Assembly: GCA_017506865.1 (NCBI GenBank) | Contig: JAFCMP010000544.1 | Span: 62,001-126,000, forward strand | Source of the DNA: Tribonema minus | Lineage: Eukaryota; Sar; Xanthophyceae; Tribonematales; Tribonemataceae | Direction: 5' to 3' | Length of the DNA: 64,000 nucleotides | Part shown: piece by piece, positions 24,698 through 35,703 of the stretch | Numbering within the stretch: position 1 is the first letter of the stretch | Layout of the letters: each line of letters opens with the position of its first letter | Translations under genes and position numbers: made by a program | The notes under the pieces: model-generated | Databases searched by the model: none | What the model was told of the DNA's origin: nothing | The model's input: only the letters and a program-made list of their open reading frames with translations

Positions 24698-26397
24698 TTG
24701 ACACCAGTGCACTGCTGGCCCCACAGATTGCGCTTTGGGCGCTTCATTCTAGTGGGGGCCTAAGCCTCACATCTGCCTTGCAGCGAGGGGCTCAGTACCA
24801 TCATTGATATCGACCGCTGCGCATTGCTGGCTCCACTGATTGCTGGTGCAGGTTGGCTACCTCATGAATTATATGCAGTATCACGGCACGTCACTTCAAG
24901 TGTAGGGCACCAACACGACAAGTCTTGTTTGCAATCGAGCAATCATCAACTACGTTCCTCTCATACAGGGTGCTATGACGTCATCACCCACTCTGCACAG
25001 CCTTGTTCACATCCTTGCAAATACAATTTGCTGAATCCATCCCTGTCTCCTGTCCACTGTCAGATTGGCAGCACATTGGCTCAGCAACTTTGCCTTCTTG
25101 ACTTCCTTACAACAGCTTCACACACGAATTGCTCCTGTGCTGTACTGTGAGCAGGTGCATTTATCAAACCCCTCACACATTGAGTGCTGTACACACTCCC
25201 CGGTGCTGTTGCAGTACGGTACACCGCTCGCTGGCGCGCGAAGAAGATGCAGCTGTAAATGACACAGCGGCGGTGGAGAGTGTCACCGCTGAACAAGATG
25301 AGGGATCATCTGCCATTGTGGCAGAGTCTGGCGTGTGCAGGGACACCGGGGGTAGGACTGGCGATGACAAGGAGAGCCAAACCAGGGCGTTTGAGACAGT
25401 CTTTGTTGCAGGTGAGTGAGTCGTGTGCACGACTTGTGCATAGGAGTGTGTTTGCTGCCATAACATACTTTTTCCATGAGGCAGAAGAAGATGCTGGAAG
25501 TGCGCAACAAGATTTTTGTCACTGCATGTAACAGTGCTGCGAAGAGGCTCATCTTCTCAAAAACGCCTTCGGTCATCGCCATATTGACAACACATGTGGA
25601 CATGCACACTGTCGCTTGCCTGTTTTCAAATTCTCATGCAAGATCCCCTCCTTGTATGTTGCTGCATAGCCACTGCTGGAGGAGGAGGAGCAGTGCAGGG
25701 TATGGCAGGGGAATGCGGAGCACCTGGCCATCAGTCAGCTCGCCATCACGAGTGAGCCGAGGTGGGTGACTAGGGTGGTAAACGAGACAGGAGTGGAGCA
25801 TACATAAACTCATGCACACAGCCACATTGACACTATTGGCTCTGGGTGGTGGATTGCTGCCAATGCATGCTGGTGTGTTGACACCAGTGCACTGCTGGCC
25901 CCAAAGATTGCGCTTTGGGCGCTTCATTCTAGTGGGGGCCTAAGCCTCACATCTGCCTTGCAGCGAGGGGCTCAGTACCATCATTGATATTGACTGCCGC
26001 GCATTACTGGCTCCACTGATTGCTGGTGCAGGTTGGCTACCTCATGAATCAAAGATGCATTGTCACGGCACGTCACTTCAAGTGTAGGGCACCATTACGA
26101 CAAGTCTTGTTGCAATTGAGCAATCATCAACTACGTTCCTCTCATACGGGGTGCTATGACGTCGTCACCCACTCTGCACAGCCTTGTTCACATCCTTGCA
26201 AATACAATTCCGCTGAATCCATCCCTCTCTCCTGACCTCTGTCAGATTGGCAGCACATGGGCTCAGCAACAGCTTTGACTTCTTTACAACAGCCGCACAC
26301 ATGACTTGCTCCTGCGCTGTACTACGTTCAGGTGCATCAATCAAACCCCTCACACATTGAGTGCTGTACATATACATACTCCCTGGTGCTGTCGCAG

Positions 26398-26932
26398 TAC
26401 GGTACACAGCTCGCTGGCGCACAAAGAAGATGCAGCTGTGAACGACACAGCGGCGGTGGAGAGTCACACCGCTGGACAAGATGAGGGACCATCTGCCATT
26501 GTGGCAGATGCAGCTGTAATTGACACAGCGGCGGTGGAGAGTGTCACCACTGGACAAGATGAGGGACCACCTGCCATTGTGGCAGAGTCTGGCCGTGTGC
26601 TGCCCGCCAGTTACCCTCTAGCAGCACGCGCACAAACTTCAGGGGCACCTCGTAGTGATGCTAGTGCTCCTACAGGCGACCCCGCTGGCACCAACACATG
26701 CCCTCCCGCTTGGACTGCGTATGGAGGTGATATCCCCACTCCGCATGAGATCACCAGCGCATCAGGCGCCGCCATGCCTTCCAGCAACTTGGGCATACCT
26801 GCAGCAACCACCACGGTCAGCGCGATCAACGTCATACAGGAACCCGAGATGCATGTCAGTGGCCATGCCGGGTCGTCAGGCGTACATGCAACCCGTGGTG
26901 TCAAGATTGACAACGCCACATGGATACTGCTG
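26398..26932 (+). CDS. Exon of membrane-protein gene: N-terminal repeats
   Basis: Starts after CTGTCGCAG and ends at CTGCTG|GTAAGC in phase 0. It encodes two tandem 26-residue units of the form DAAV.DTAAVES.T.GQDEG, then a Pro/Ala/Ser-rich stretch and a short hydrophobic end, KIDNATWILL. The upstream 1222-bp duplication unit carries a single 26-residue copy (25249-25326). Confidence 0.6.
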
Positions 26933-29900
26933 GTAAGCGCCTGCGCTGACATAACATGGTACTGCTGTGACAGCGATGCTTTGATTTCTGGAAGTCATGT
27001 ACATTTTTTTCTTTTCACTGCAACGCCCTCCTGATTTCTGCACGGTGCTGCCTTGTCCTCCATGCGCGCAGGTGACAAAGTTGGCTGAAGTACAGCTTCT
27101 ATGGCACAAGCTGTCAGCGCAGCAGCTAGTCGACGTGCCCGAACCGAGCATCGACAGGTTTGAGCTGATTTTTGTCAACGCGCACATTCTTGATGACTCT
27201 ACTCGGAAGTATTTGTCTTGCTTCTTAGGTTTCATGCTATGCGCTAAGGATGTACGTCATCACCCACTGCTGTTGCTGGTTTTTTTTTCCCCGTCTTCAG
27301 CAGGGTTGATGCGACAGAACCTGATGATACCGTGGCCTCCACCGGTAGCTCCACCAATGGCGCTTTGTCATCGGTAAGTAGCGCCTGCACCGCAAATGAC
27401 CATGAAGTCAAGCTTGCGGTTGTTGGATATGTTTTGAAGGTCAGGGTCCGCCATCTCCTTGGCGAAAATGTTTGCCTACAGAGAAGGCTTTCTGTTTCAT
27501 GAAGTCATGAACATTCCCAATGCACGTTCCTTGATGATATCATTATATGGGCAGCTTGGACCAGGAGTAGATTATTCTTGGCAAAAAAGTCAGTAGACCT
27601 TTAGAATATGTGTGTTCATGCCATGACATGCAATGCGCGTGCTGGTTGAGCCCAGAGTCTTTGTGCTAGGAGGAGGTTTATTGAGTACCAAGCAGTATGC
27701 ATCGACCAAATTATCTCTTGACAGGCTGATGGTATCCCTGACATTTCACACAGTTCTTGCTCTCTCTATAGGAGCTGTTCGCGTTGAAGAGTTCAGCGAG
27801 CGAGAGTGCCTTCAATGTACAGTAGCAAAAATGTATAAAGCAATAGTCAGGTGTTGCCATACTCTTCCATCTGCTGAAAAAACAGTTTGTGTCAGAGCCT
27901 ATCATGCACCGCTTCAAGGCTGTTTTCTGCAGGTGATACAGTAGTGATGTGCTCTCCATTGTGAGCAGTGGAAAGCTTTGAATGCGCACAACACGTTGCC
28001 CCGCAGCTTCTCGAGTGCCAATTTTGTCGTGTGTGCATGCATAATGTATGGTCGGTTAGTTACGTCATTCTGTCTTCACCTTTGACGGATACAACATTGT
28101 GTACTGCATGCAACAAACAAGTAATGTTTCAATTGAAGTAGAAATGACTTGTGAAGTGGTGCATCCGTACAGCACAAATTCTCACTGTGCCTCACGCTCG
28201 TTGCTGCCCTGGTTTGTCTTTTCGCATCTTCTTACAGGCTTCATTGGCTTTGGGCGCTCTCTTCAGCATACTCGTCATTTCAACGGCCATTGTCGTCTAC
28301 CACCTTAGGCGTCGCGGCATTGCTGGACCTGCGAACATGGCATCGTGGCAGCACAGACCAGCTCCGCCTGCTGTTGGTCAACAACTTGAAGCACCGTTGG
28401 AACAGCCTCTGGCGCACGCTGCTCCCGTCGACCAGGGTGTCCAAGTTCTGTTTGAACCCTTTGACGACAGTGCCCGGCGTGCTGCTGTGTCATCGAGATG
28501 GATCTTGTTGACGGGCCGCATGTGGAGGACACTGGCGGTCGCAATCACGGAGCTGGATCGGCTGCCGCCGACTGAGTTTCGGCTGTTGAGCGATCCCCTC
28601 CTGCATCAAGTGCTCGTTGTGGTGGAGCAGACGCAAATTGAGGTGCGTGCTCTTCTGTCAGAGTGCAAGCATGCGTTGACTTTCTGCAGATTTAGTTGAG
28701 CAAACTGCACTCCAAGCTGTGCTACCTTTACTGTTGCATCTTACAGTGCAGCCTTTGCATGAGAATGCCAGCTTTGCATGCTCTGTGGACATATAATGTT
28801 TGCGAGGGCACCGCCACAGCTACATTTCGCAGTAACAGTATATCTTGCAACGTCGTCGTTGTGCGTTTTACTGCACTTGACAAGGATGATGTACTTTGAC
28901 ATCTCCTTCATGAAGGTAGCACACTACCTATCAAGCGTGGTCACTGCGTTGACGCACAGCAACCCTTGCCCTCCAGATCAATGCTTAGAGTCCCTGTGGC
29001 TGCACTGTGCGTGGTCTGAATAGGTGCTGTCTGGTCTTATACAAGTATGTAACGTTACAGCATGTCAACCGGCAGCTCAGTTAGTGCCATCTGCAACGAC
29101 CCCTTGATTGCTGAGTACTGACTTGTCCCGAAGTATCAGCCACACCTGGCGAGCTGCCAGACATCTCAGCACCGCTCGCAACTTTGCACATGCATCCTCC
29201 CCGCAAGACTGCCACAGATGGTCGCTGCTGATGCAATCTTGCGCGTGGATCAACTCTGCAACGCATTCAGCTCGTAACAGTTGCTGCAGGCTGCAAATAT
29301 GGTGCCGTCCATATGGACGGTGAGAATGATCATCAGCCATGACATCAGCTCATAGTCGGCGTGAGTTTGGTGCCGATGGAGAAGCATGCTGGGCAACTGT
29401 TCATGGTTTACAAGCGCCGCAAGCTGATGTTGGTGCTCTCACAACTCGGTTGCAAGTTGGCATACACTTCTTGTGAACAGCTTGCTGAAACTTTGGCTTA
29501 GACGATGACCTGCCTCTCAAACACCTTCAGGTGAACCATATCCCCTTCCGCATTATGCTTGCTTTCACAACCGTATCTGATTTCCAGTACTCACTGGATG
29601 TTGATGTGTGGTTGTGTGCATTGTGCAGATGGAAAGTCCACTGGTGTACCGCGACAAAGAGTACCTGAATCCATGGTTCCGTGAAGAACTGAAGGCGCTT
29701 CAGCGCAAGGTGCAGCTCCTGTACCTGCTGCTCATAGTACACAGGTGAGTGAGCCTGCTGCTCGGACGTCACGCTTGACAAGGCATAGCATTGCATTAAG
29801 GTAGGCACATTGTTGCGTGATGATTCCTGCCAATTTCATGTTGCTGCCGATTCTGCGTCTTCCAGTGGCAGCATTGTCTGAGTCGTGGAGTTTTTGAGCA

Positions 29901-30601
29901 TTACCAGTGGCAGCATTGTCTGAGTGGTGTAGTTTAGGCATGCGAATTACCATTAGGAGTACAGTGTTCGGAAGGCTGTGACTAGGATGGCGAAGCTGTG
30001 AACCAAAGCTGAGCTTTCTCACACACAATGCTGCACCGCACTGTGGGATCAGTGCAGTACGTTGCATATCTGCTGCTTTTCTCATTACATCCGACAACAT
30101 CTAGCTGCTGCAGCACAAATCAGCAACAGCCTGATTTGTTTGTTTTGCTATACTCATGTTTCTACTTTGAGGCTAGGACATGCTGCCTTGCCTCCTAACA
30201 TATTTGGATGCACTTGCCAGATGAAGAGTCGCTGTACCGCGCACAACGCTCTCAACACACACGAGTGCTGCTTGGACAACAACATACGTCATGTGCGACT
30301 CATTGAGCCATTTGCCGTTGACTTGCCCAGGGCACGCTCACTACTGCGACACCGGCATGTGCTTGACCATCGGGAGGAGCTGCGTAAGCTCGAGGACGGG
30401 CTGCCAAGATCCTATACTGCTATTCGCAAGATTTACTGGATGAAAGCGGTACCGGACAACATCTACACTGCGGCACGTGAGGATCTTTTGTCAACTGCTG
30501 AACGGTTGCAACTGATGCGCGCAGACGGGGTGCCACCAGAGCCTGCTGACAACATCACTCGTAGATGCCGCTCAGCAACTATTGCTGGCAGAGCGGGGTG
30601 A
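26398..30601 (+). CDS. Multi-exon gene for a single-pass membrane protein, unknown function
   Basis: Exons with canonical borders are 26398-26932, 27072-27157, 27301-27373, 27772-27816, 28238-28642, 29629-29744 and 30221-30601 (TGA stop). The first five join in frame (phases 0, 2, 0, 0, 0). The step from 29744 to 30221 is out of phase, so one small exon is probably missed. The protein has a Ser/Thr/Pro-rich N-terminal region with 26-residue acidic repeats, a predicted transmembrane helix (ALGALFSILVISTAIVVYHL) followed by Arg-rich residues, then a cytosolic-type helical region. No family is recognised. The start lies upstream, in or beyond the duplicated segment. It resembles the minus-strand gene at 35.7-39 kb only in general plan. 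Confidence 0.65.
26429..26584. repeat. 78-bp coding tandem repeat (two units)
   Basis: Units start at 26429 and 26507 with GATGCAGCTGT. They keep the reading frame (26 codons) and differ by several substitutions. A third homologue sits one duplication unit upstream at about 25249. Confidence 0.85.
28238..28642 (+). CDS. Exon of membrane-protein gene: transmembrane helix
   Basis: Acceptor CTTACAG at 28237 and donor GAG|GTGCGT at 28642, both phase 0. It opens with about 21 hydrophobic residues ending in YHLRRRG, a positive-inside boundary. A Pro/Gln-rich linker and a Leu-rich helical segment (ELDRLPPTEFRLLSDPLLHQ) follow. Confidence 0.65.
29629..29744 (+). CDS. Exon of membrane-protein gene: charged helix
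   Basis: After TTGTGCAG the exon reads MESPLVYRDKEYLNPWFREE followed by a Leu/Lys-rich helix, and ends at ACAG|GTGAGT. It is in phase with the preceding exon. Confidence 0.55.
29862..29945. repeat. 42-bp tandem duplication in intron
   Basis: CCAGTGGCAGCATTGTCTGA occurs at 29862 and 29904 with partly diverged remainders. It lies between exons of the membrane-protein gene. Confidence 0.8.
30221..30601 (+). CDS. Last exon of membrane-protein gene
   Basis: After an acceptor, CTTGCCAG, the exon encodes a His/Arg/Leu-rich helical stretch (RSLLRHRHVLDHREELRKLE) and ends GRAG with TGA. The acceptor phase does not match the previous exon's donor directly, which suggests a missed small exon between 29745 and 30210. 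Confidence 0.6.
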   Translation: MKSRCTAHNALNTHECCLDNNIRHVRLIEPFAVDLPRARSLLRHRHVLDHREELRKLEDGLPRSYTAIRKIYWMKAVPDNIYTAAREDLLSTAERLQLMRADGVPPEPADNITRRCRSATIAGRAG

Positions 30602-31733
30602 TCGTTCACGATTAGTGTACATGTAGTTACAGTCAGCCGCGGTTCGCTGCATATTCACGCAGAATGTGCCACGGACACCATGTACACAGCAGGCCTACAA
30701 TCAGCTGAACGCTGCATGAGCGATTTAGGTAATCCAAGTCCCTTCTCACGGAAGTGGGTCACTAGGGCCAGCCTCCATTGATTGGAGCTGCAAGCTGCGG
30801 TTGTACGGGTACCTTTGTCCAGTGGCATCACATAGGATTTGTAGGCTGAAGTCCCTTCCCAGGTATTGGGTTGCAAAGGGCCAGCGTCCACATGCCGGTG
30901 GTGCTGTTCGAGTCCGTTATGGTCACACTTTCGTCATGAGATGCAACATGTTTTGCGCTTCTTGCGTGCTGCACTGTTTGACATAACATTTGCCGTATTC
31001 ACCAAGTGCGTCGCTTGGCACTTCATGATCACTGCATAAATCAGAGCATGGTCGTTCACTGTCACCAATCCATGTCTGCGTTGCATGAAGACTCTAACAT
31101 GTGCACAATGTGTAATCTGCTTTGCGTTTCCTGTGCGGATCGTGCGTGTCTGCTTAGAACCGTAAGGCGACACATCACTGTCACTCATTGCGTCATATAC
31201 TTCGAAGTTTATATTTGTGGGGAGAGCCTCTTCGGCGTGGCCATTTATTTGCAGCGTTTTGATTGGTGAAAAGTTGTTGATTGAGCAAGTCCTGCAAGTT
31301 GCTTTTGCTGCCAATGGTAACACGTGAGACCTTATTATACTGAACACTCATGCCTTTAACGCAAAACGCTTGCACACAGAATGTCTTTTGGCCTACTGTG
31401 GATATGATGGCACTGTTTGACTCGTGGCCAATGACTGCAGCAGCGGCCACCACGGTTATTGGTGGAAGGCACTTGCGGCTAACCATCCCTTGTCGCCTAC
31501 TAACAGAGCTCTACGATCTTTTGATTCGTTTTCGTTAAAACATCACTTAGAAGCAAACTTCCGGTCGGTTTGAGGTCTGAGAGCGAGCTAATAGCATCCT
31601 TCACTGCTATTATGGTGGCCGGTCACTGGCAGTGATTGCACCTCTGTGAGTTGATGTTTCAGAGAGCGTTACACGTACTCCAAAACACTGGCTGGTTAAA
31701 GTGACCTCCAGAACCGCTTTAGCCACAAACTGC
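30602..31733. other. No supported gene
   Basis: Downstream of the TGA at 30601. Two similar short blocks at about 30730-30790 and 30840-30890 (AAGTCCCTTC.CA.G..TGGGT) look like a decayed local duplication. Nothing else is recognised. Confidence 0.45.
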
Positions 31734-32110
31734 TGTGGCTTGCGCCCCGTACATGAGGCACACTACTGTGTTGCGAGCCTTTTGCATTGACGCTGCAAAC
31801 TCCATTCAACAGATGTGGCCTTGCGGCTACAGGATGTCCACAACCTACTGTACGCGTGTCCACATTTAGCATTTACCCACAAGACGTGAGCTTCCAGTTC
31901 GTTTCAAGGCGTCCGGACACTCATTAGCGGTTGCACGCAGTGCAGCGTTACTCAGCGCATGACACTAACTAGCAAGCCTCACTTCATGTTGAACCTCATC
32001 TTGAAGTTGAACTTGCAACTTGAACGAACAAATGCATGCAGAGTTGTGCTGCTCATCAAAAACCGCACATATGCTGTCGCACTTGCGCCTCTGCATGCTC
32101 CGCTGCCACA
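31734..32110 (-). mobile_element. Decayed LTR-A in reverse orientation, with flanking short module
   Basis: Reverse complement of the LTR-A family. Its edges are TGTGGCCTTGCGGC at 31814 and CGCTGCCACA at 32110, and it includes the CTTCAA/TTGAAG palindromic block and the GCATGCAGAG-type start. On its outer side, a degenerate copy of the short TGTGGC...GCCACA module (from 31734) and a decayed primer-binding motif occupy the same relative places as at 41094-41174. Confidence 0.7.
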
Positions 32111-32159
32111 AGCAGCCAAGGCAGAAGCACTGCAGACAGACTAGTAGCCATGCTCTTGC

Positions 32160-32500
32160 AATCAGTGCTTGTCACCTTTGTGGAACAAAGTTCAATGAGC
32201 CGTTGGCCGCAATTCCCACTATGCCTGCAAGCTGACGTATGTCATCCGTGTTGCTGTCACCCGCCATTGGCCTAGCGGCAGCAGGTGCTGTTGATTCGCA
32301 TATTTGGCCGTCATGATTGGCATCGGCTCCATCAACCTGCACAGCGCCTTCGCACAGCGCCTTCGCTGTTGCTGCCAACGTTACCAGTCCGCAGCACTGA
32401 GCACTGTCACAGATGCTCCCACCTCCAACAGCGCTGGCAGATGGGCAGACTGGGTGTCTCGTCCACTGCAGTGACGACTGACAACCAGTAAAGTCAAAAT
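32160..32500 (-). pseudogene. Fragment of retroelement coding region (reverse orientation)
   Basis: The reverse complement matches about 47990-48200 downstream, sharing GTGACAGCAACACGGAT and flanking sequence with substitutions and gaps. With the adjacent inverted LTR-A it forms a truncated, inverted copy of the same retroelement family. Frames are not preserved. Confidence 0.65.
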
Positions 32501-35500
32501 GCAAGCGGCTGTCATTGAACGCACCTGCTTGTCGACGTCAAATGAGTTGCCGCCAGAAAGAGCAACTGACCCTGAGGATGGCGTCCATGCGCACCAGCAG
32601 CTTGTGGTGCCATGCTGAGGGTGTTGTCCCCATGGCCACCAGGCTGGCATCAACAATACCCGAGAATGCAGCTTTGAATTCTTCTGCCATCTAACACAGG
32701 TGGCCCTGAGTTCTGCTGCATTTTGTCGGCCCGTGGCCACTACGGTGAGTCAGCAGGCCAGCCAATTGCACAGAGCACGTGAAGGAGACTCAAGTCCGCT
32801 GGCGGAATTGAGCACTGAGCCCTGCCAACAGAAATTGATGATCAGCGACTCTGACTGTGATGACACTGCCATCCATACCCTGCAAAATAAGCACTGTACA
32901 CATGTCACATCCTGCTGGTCAGGCTGTATGCTCCTGTTCAGTTTCGTGTGCTAACAGTTGACTATCTTCACATGTGACGTGAGCTGTGTGCAGGCTTAAC
33001 GCTATTCCCTGCGCAGTGGCTAAAAGAGATGGATGCGCTTCACGCAAGTTGTTGACTCAACGCGCTGGCTGCGATTGAGCTCTAGTTTTGAGCTCTTAGT
33101 ACTTGTTGGCCACTGCTTGTAGCTGTGCTCAAATCTGTTGGCACAACTGCAACAGTGCCAGGCATAAAAAAGCTGCACCACAACAGGACTCAAGACTTGA
33201 TACATGCGTCTTGAATTATAACCCTCTTGGAGAACCTGATCAGAACTGTTTGAAAACTTTTCGACCAACATAACATCTCAGAACATGCTTGTACGGCCAG
33301 AACACCCACACATGACCCAACATTGCGACACAGCCCTCTGCAAGCAATGGTTTAGACTATCGGAATATTGCAATACGTGCCTGCGGCCACGAAAAGTGCA
33401 GCCCACCTGCAAGATAAACCACAACTTGAGAGCTCAAACAGCTGTGGGAGCATCTAGACCATGTCCGAACATGTTTCAATAATAAGTTCGCAGACGCTGA
33501 ACATGTTCAAACATGAAGTGTGTTCAATATTTCCTGCTCGCTCTGCTCGCACACCAAACCTTCAATTCAATACAGATGGACCAAACAAACACTTCAGACA
33601 TTTGAGGCGTTTTGGGTTAAAATGGACTCTGGACCCAGTGCTGTCCGCAGTTCATGTTGTTACAGCAGTGCTGTTGCTGCGCTGCAGCCACGGTACTGCT
33701 CAGTGATATTGGAGTCCCACTGCTGCTCTTTGACAATGTAGCGTCAGAGCTTGCACCAAAAAATACTTTGAAGTAGTCAAATTCTGACCACAGCCCTGCC
33801 GCTGCCGCGCTGCAGTCATGGTACCGCTGAGCACTGTTGGTGAGACGTTTATCTTATCAAGTCACGTTAGTTGGCGCGTTGTGGTGTGTCTGACACATGG
33901 TGGAGCCTTGCGTGAGATGGAAGCTGAGGAGTGGCTCTACCTTTGTACTTGAAAACCCGTAATTACCTTTTACCGTAGCTCTTCAGGTAATACCAATGCC
34001 TGAAGTTGGCCAGCGAAATTGTTCAAGACAGGAAATACAGGCCTGAAACACTTTCTAGAAGTATATCCTACCCAGAAACTCCTTGCGGAACTATATCTGA
34101 TGTTGATAAATACAACAAGTAGTGTAGTCTCAAAACTATTCATGTGCGCCCTCTCCGTTAACATGCACTGAAATTACTGCTGCGCATGTGCAAGGTGTCA
34201 AACATATCGTAATCATTCAGCCCACAGCCAGCGCCAGTAGCAATGAAAAACCAAAGAAATACAATATTAGTGTCGTTGTCGGCCCCTGTTGCATGCAACT
34301 AAGCATGGTGCCGCAGTTGCTTGCCATGTGGCCCAGCACCTTGTTGAATATGCAGGCAGAGCTGTGCAGCTGCACTCACTACCACGGACATGTAATCCAC
34401 ACAAACTTTTTGCGTCTCAAACTCTCTCGCATCAGCATAGACCCGCATCCACTTGGTCATCCTCCACTGTCATAGGGCCGCTTGGTCGTCGATTGCTGCC
34501 ACTGGCATAGCATGCTCCAGGACAGATTGATAGCCTGCCCGTATGGCGGGAGCATGCGTTTGCTGTCCATATAGCGCTTTCATGTGCGTGATGCAACCAG
34601 AAAGACCTGCAAACAGCGGCCATGTGCAATGACTCAGTATAAGCGTCACATCATCACGGATGCTTCCCCATGCAACACTCATGCAAATTGGTACGAAGGC
34701 AATCAGAATTAGAATAATCGGAAAAAGATGCATAGAGGATTGGAACAACAACAAGAAAGTTCTGCTTCATTGCAAGCATACATTACACATTGCACAGTGC
34801 ATCAACGAGAACTGTACCAAGCGTCACATGGGATCAGAGCAAACGTTGCCATGATTTTTTCCTGTGAGCGCCATTCTGCAGGCCATGGCTGATTCAGTCA
34901 CTGGATTCAACAATCACAGAAGCGCGCAACAAAACTTTGGAGTGGGCTATTACAATAGTTGGCAGCAACTGCAGGCCTGCTGGAGAGCTGGAATCGAGTC
35001 ATGCAGCAAGCATGTATCATCATCTGAAGTTTCAGGCTGGACAGCCAAAGGCCGCCGCTGACTCAAAAACTACTGCTGCCAGCTTGTACCATCTGCAGCA
35101 AATCTGAGCTGTCTCACCTGCGTCTTGTAGCCTTCTGATTGCATGCTTTGCTGGCCACCCAGGTTGATTGTCCTGTACCCAAACATGTGCACAATATTTC
35201 CACTTAGTATTAGAAGGACATGCCAAGCGAGGCCAGTCTGCGATGCTGATCTTGATGCATTGATGGAAGCAAGCAGAGCTCTACTCAAGCACCAGCCACT
35301 ACTTCTGCACACACCAGGCTTGCGGGATGTCAACACCTGTCAGGTGTCAAGATTCAGTCTGTGAGGTTGTCGGGCGTCAAGACTATGAGTGAATTGGTGA
35401 TGCCATACACGTAGAAGTATACTTCAAGTATGCATCATGGACATGTTTATTCCATCTCACATCTTCAACACAGCGTTCTTGAGCATTTGTGGCTGAAAGC

Positions 35501-35703
35501 GACCAGCGACTGCAAGTAAGCTATTGGTGATGGTGTAACGCAGGCATGAGGAGAGCAACGGTGGCGGTGCAGGTGGCAAACGCCGTGTGCGCTTGAGAGG
35601 CTCCCAGAGAGGCCCCCAGAGAGGCTGGGTGTCCAGTGTATGTGAAGGCACAGATGCCAGCTTGTACAATCTGCAGCGAGCATGAACTGGCTCACCTGCA
35701 CCT
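32501..35703. other. Mostly unannotatable; possible duplicated minus-strand exons
   Basis: Segments around 34500-34620 and 35060-35110 resemble 35930-35960 and 35655-35700 respectively (shared AAGACCTGCAAACA and CAGGTGAGNCAG blocks). This suggests a decayed duplicate of exons from the minus-strand gene to the right. No clean frame is found. Confidence 0.35.

Larger units (their letters stand above)
24108..26592. repeat. 1222-bp tandem duplication (two units, second slightly altered)
   Basis: A CAGGGACACCGGGGGTAGG block occurs at 24116 and again at 25338. The match continues for about 1.2 kb with small differences: one 42-bp unit instead of two, and 5 bp lost before a GTGAGTGAG donor. The unit holds an exon-like DTGGRPGDDKES frame and the segment that becomes the first recognised exon of the downstream membrane-protein gene. 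Confidence 0.9.
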
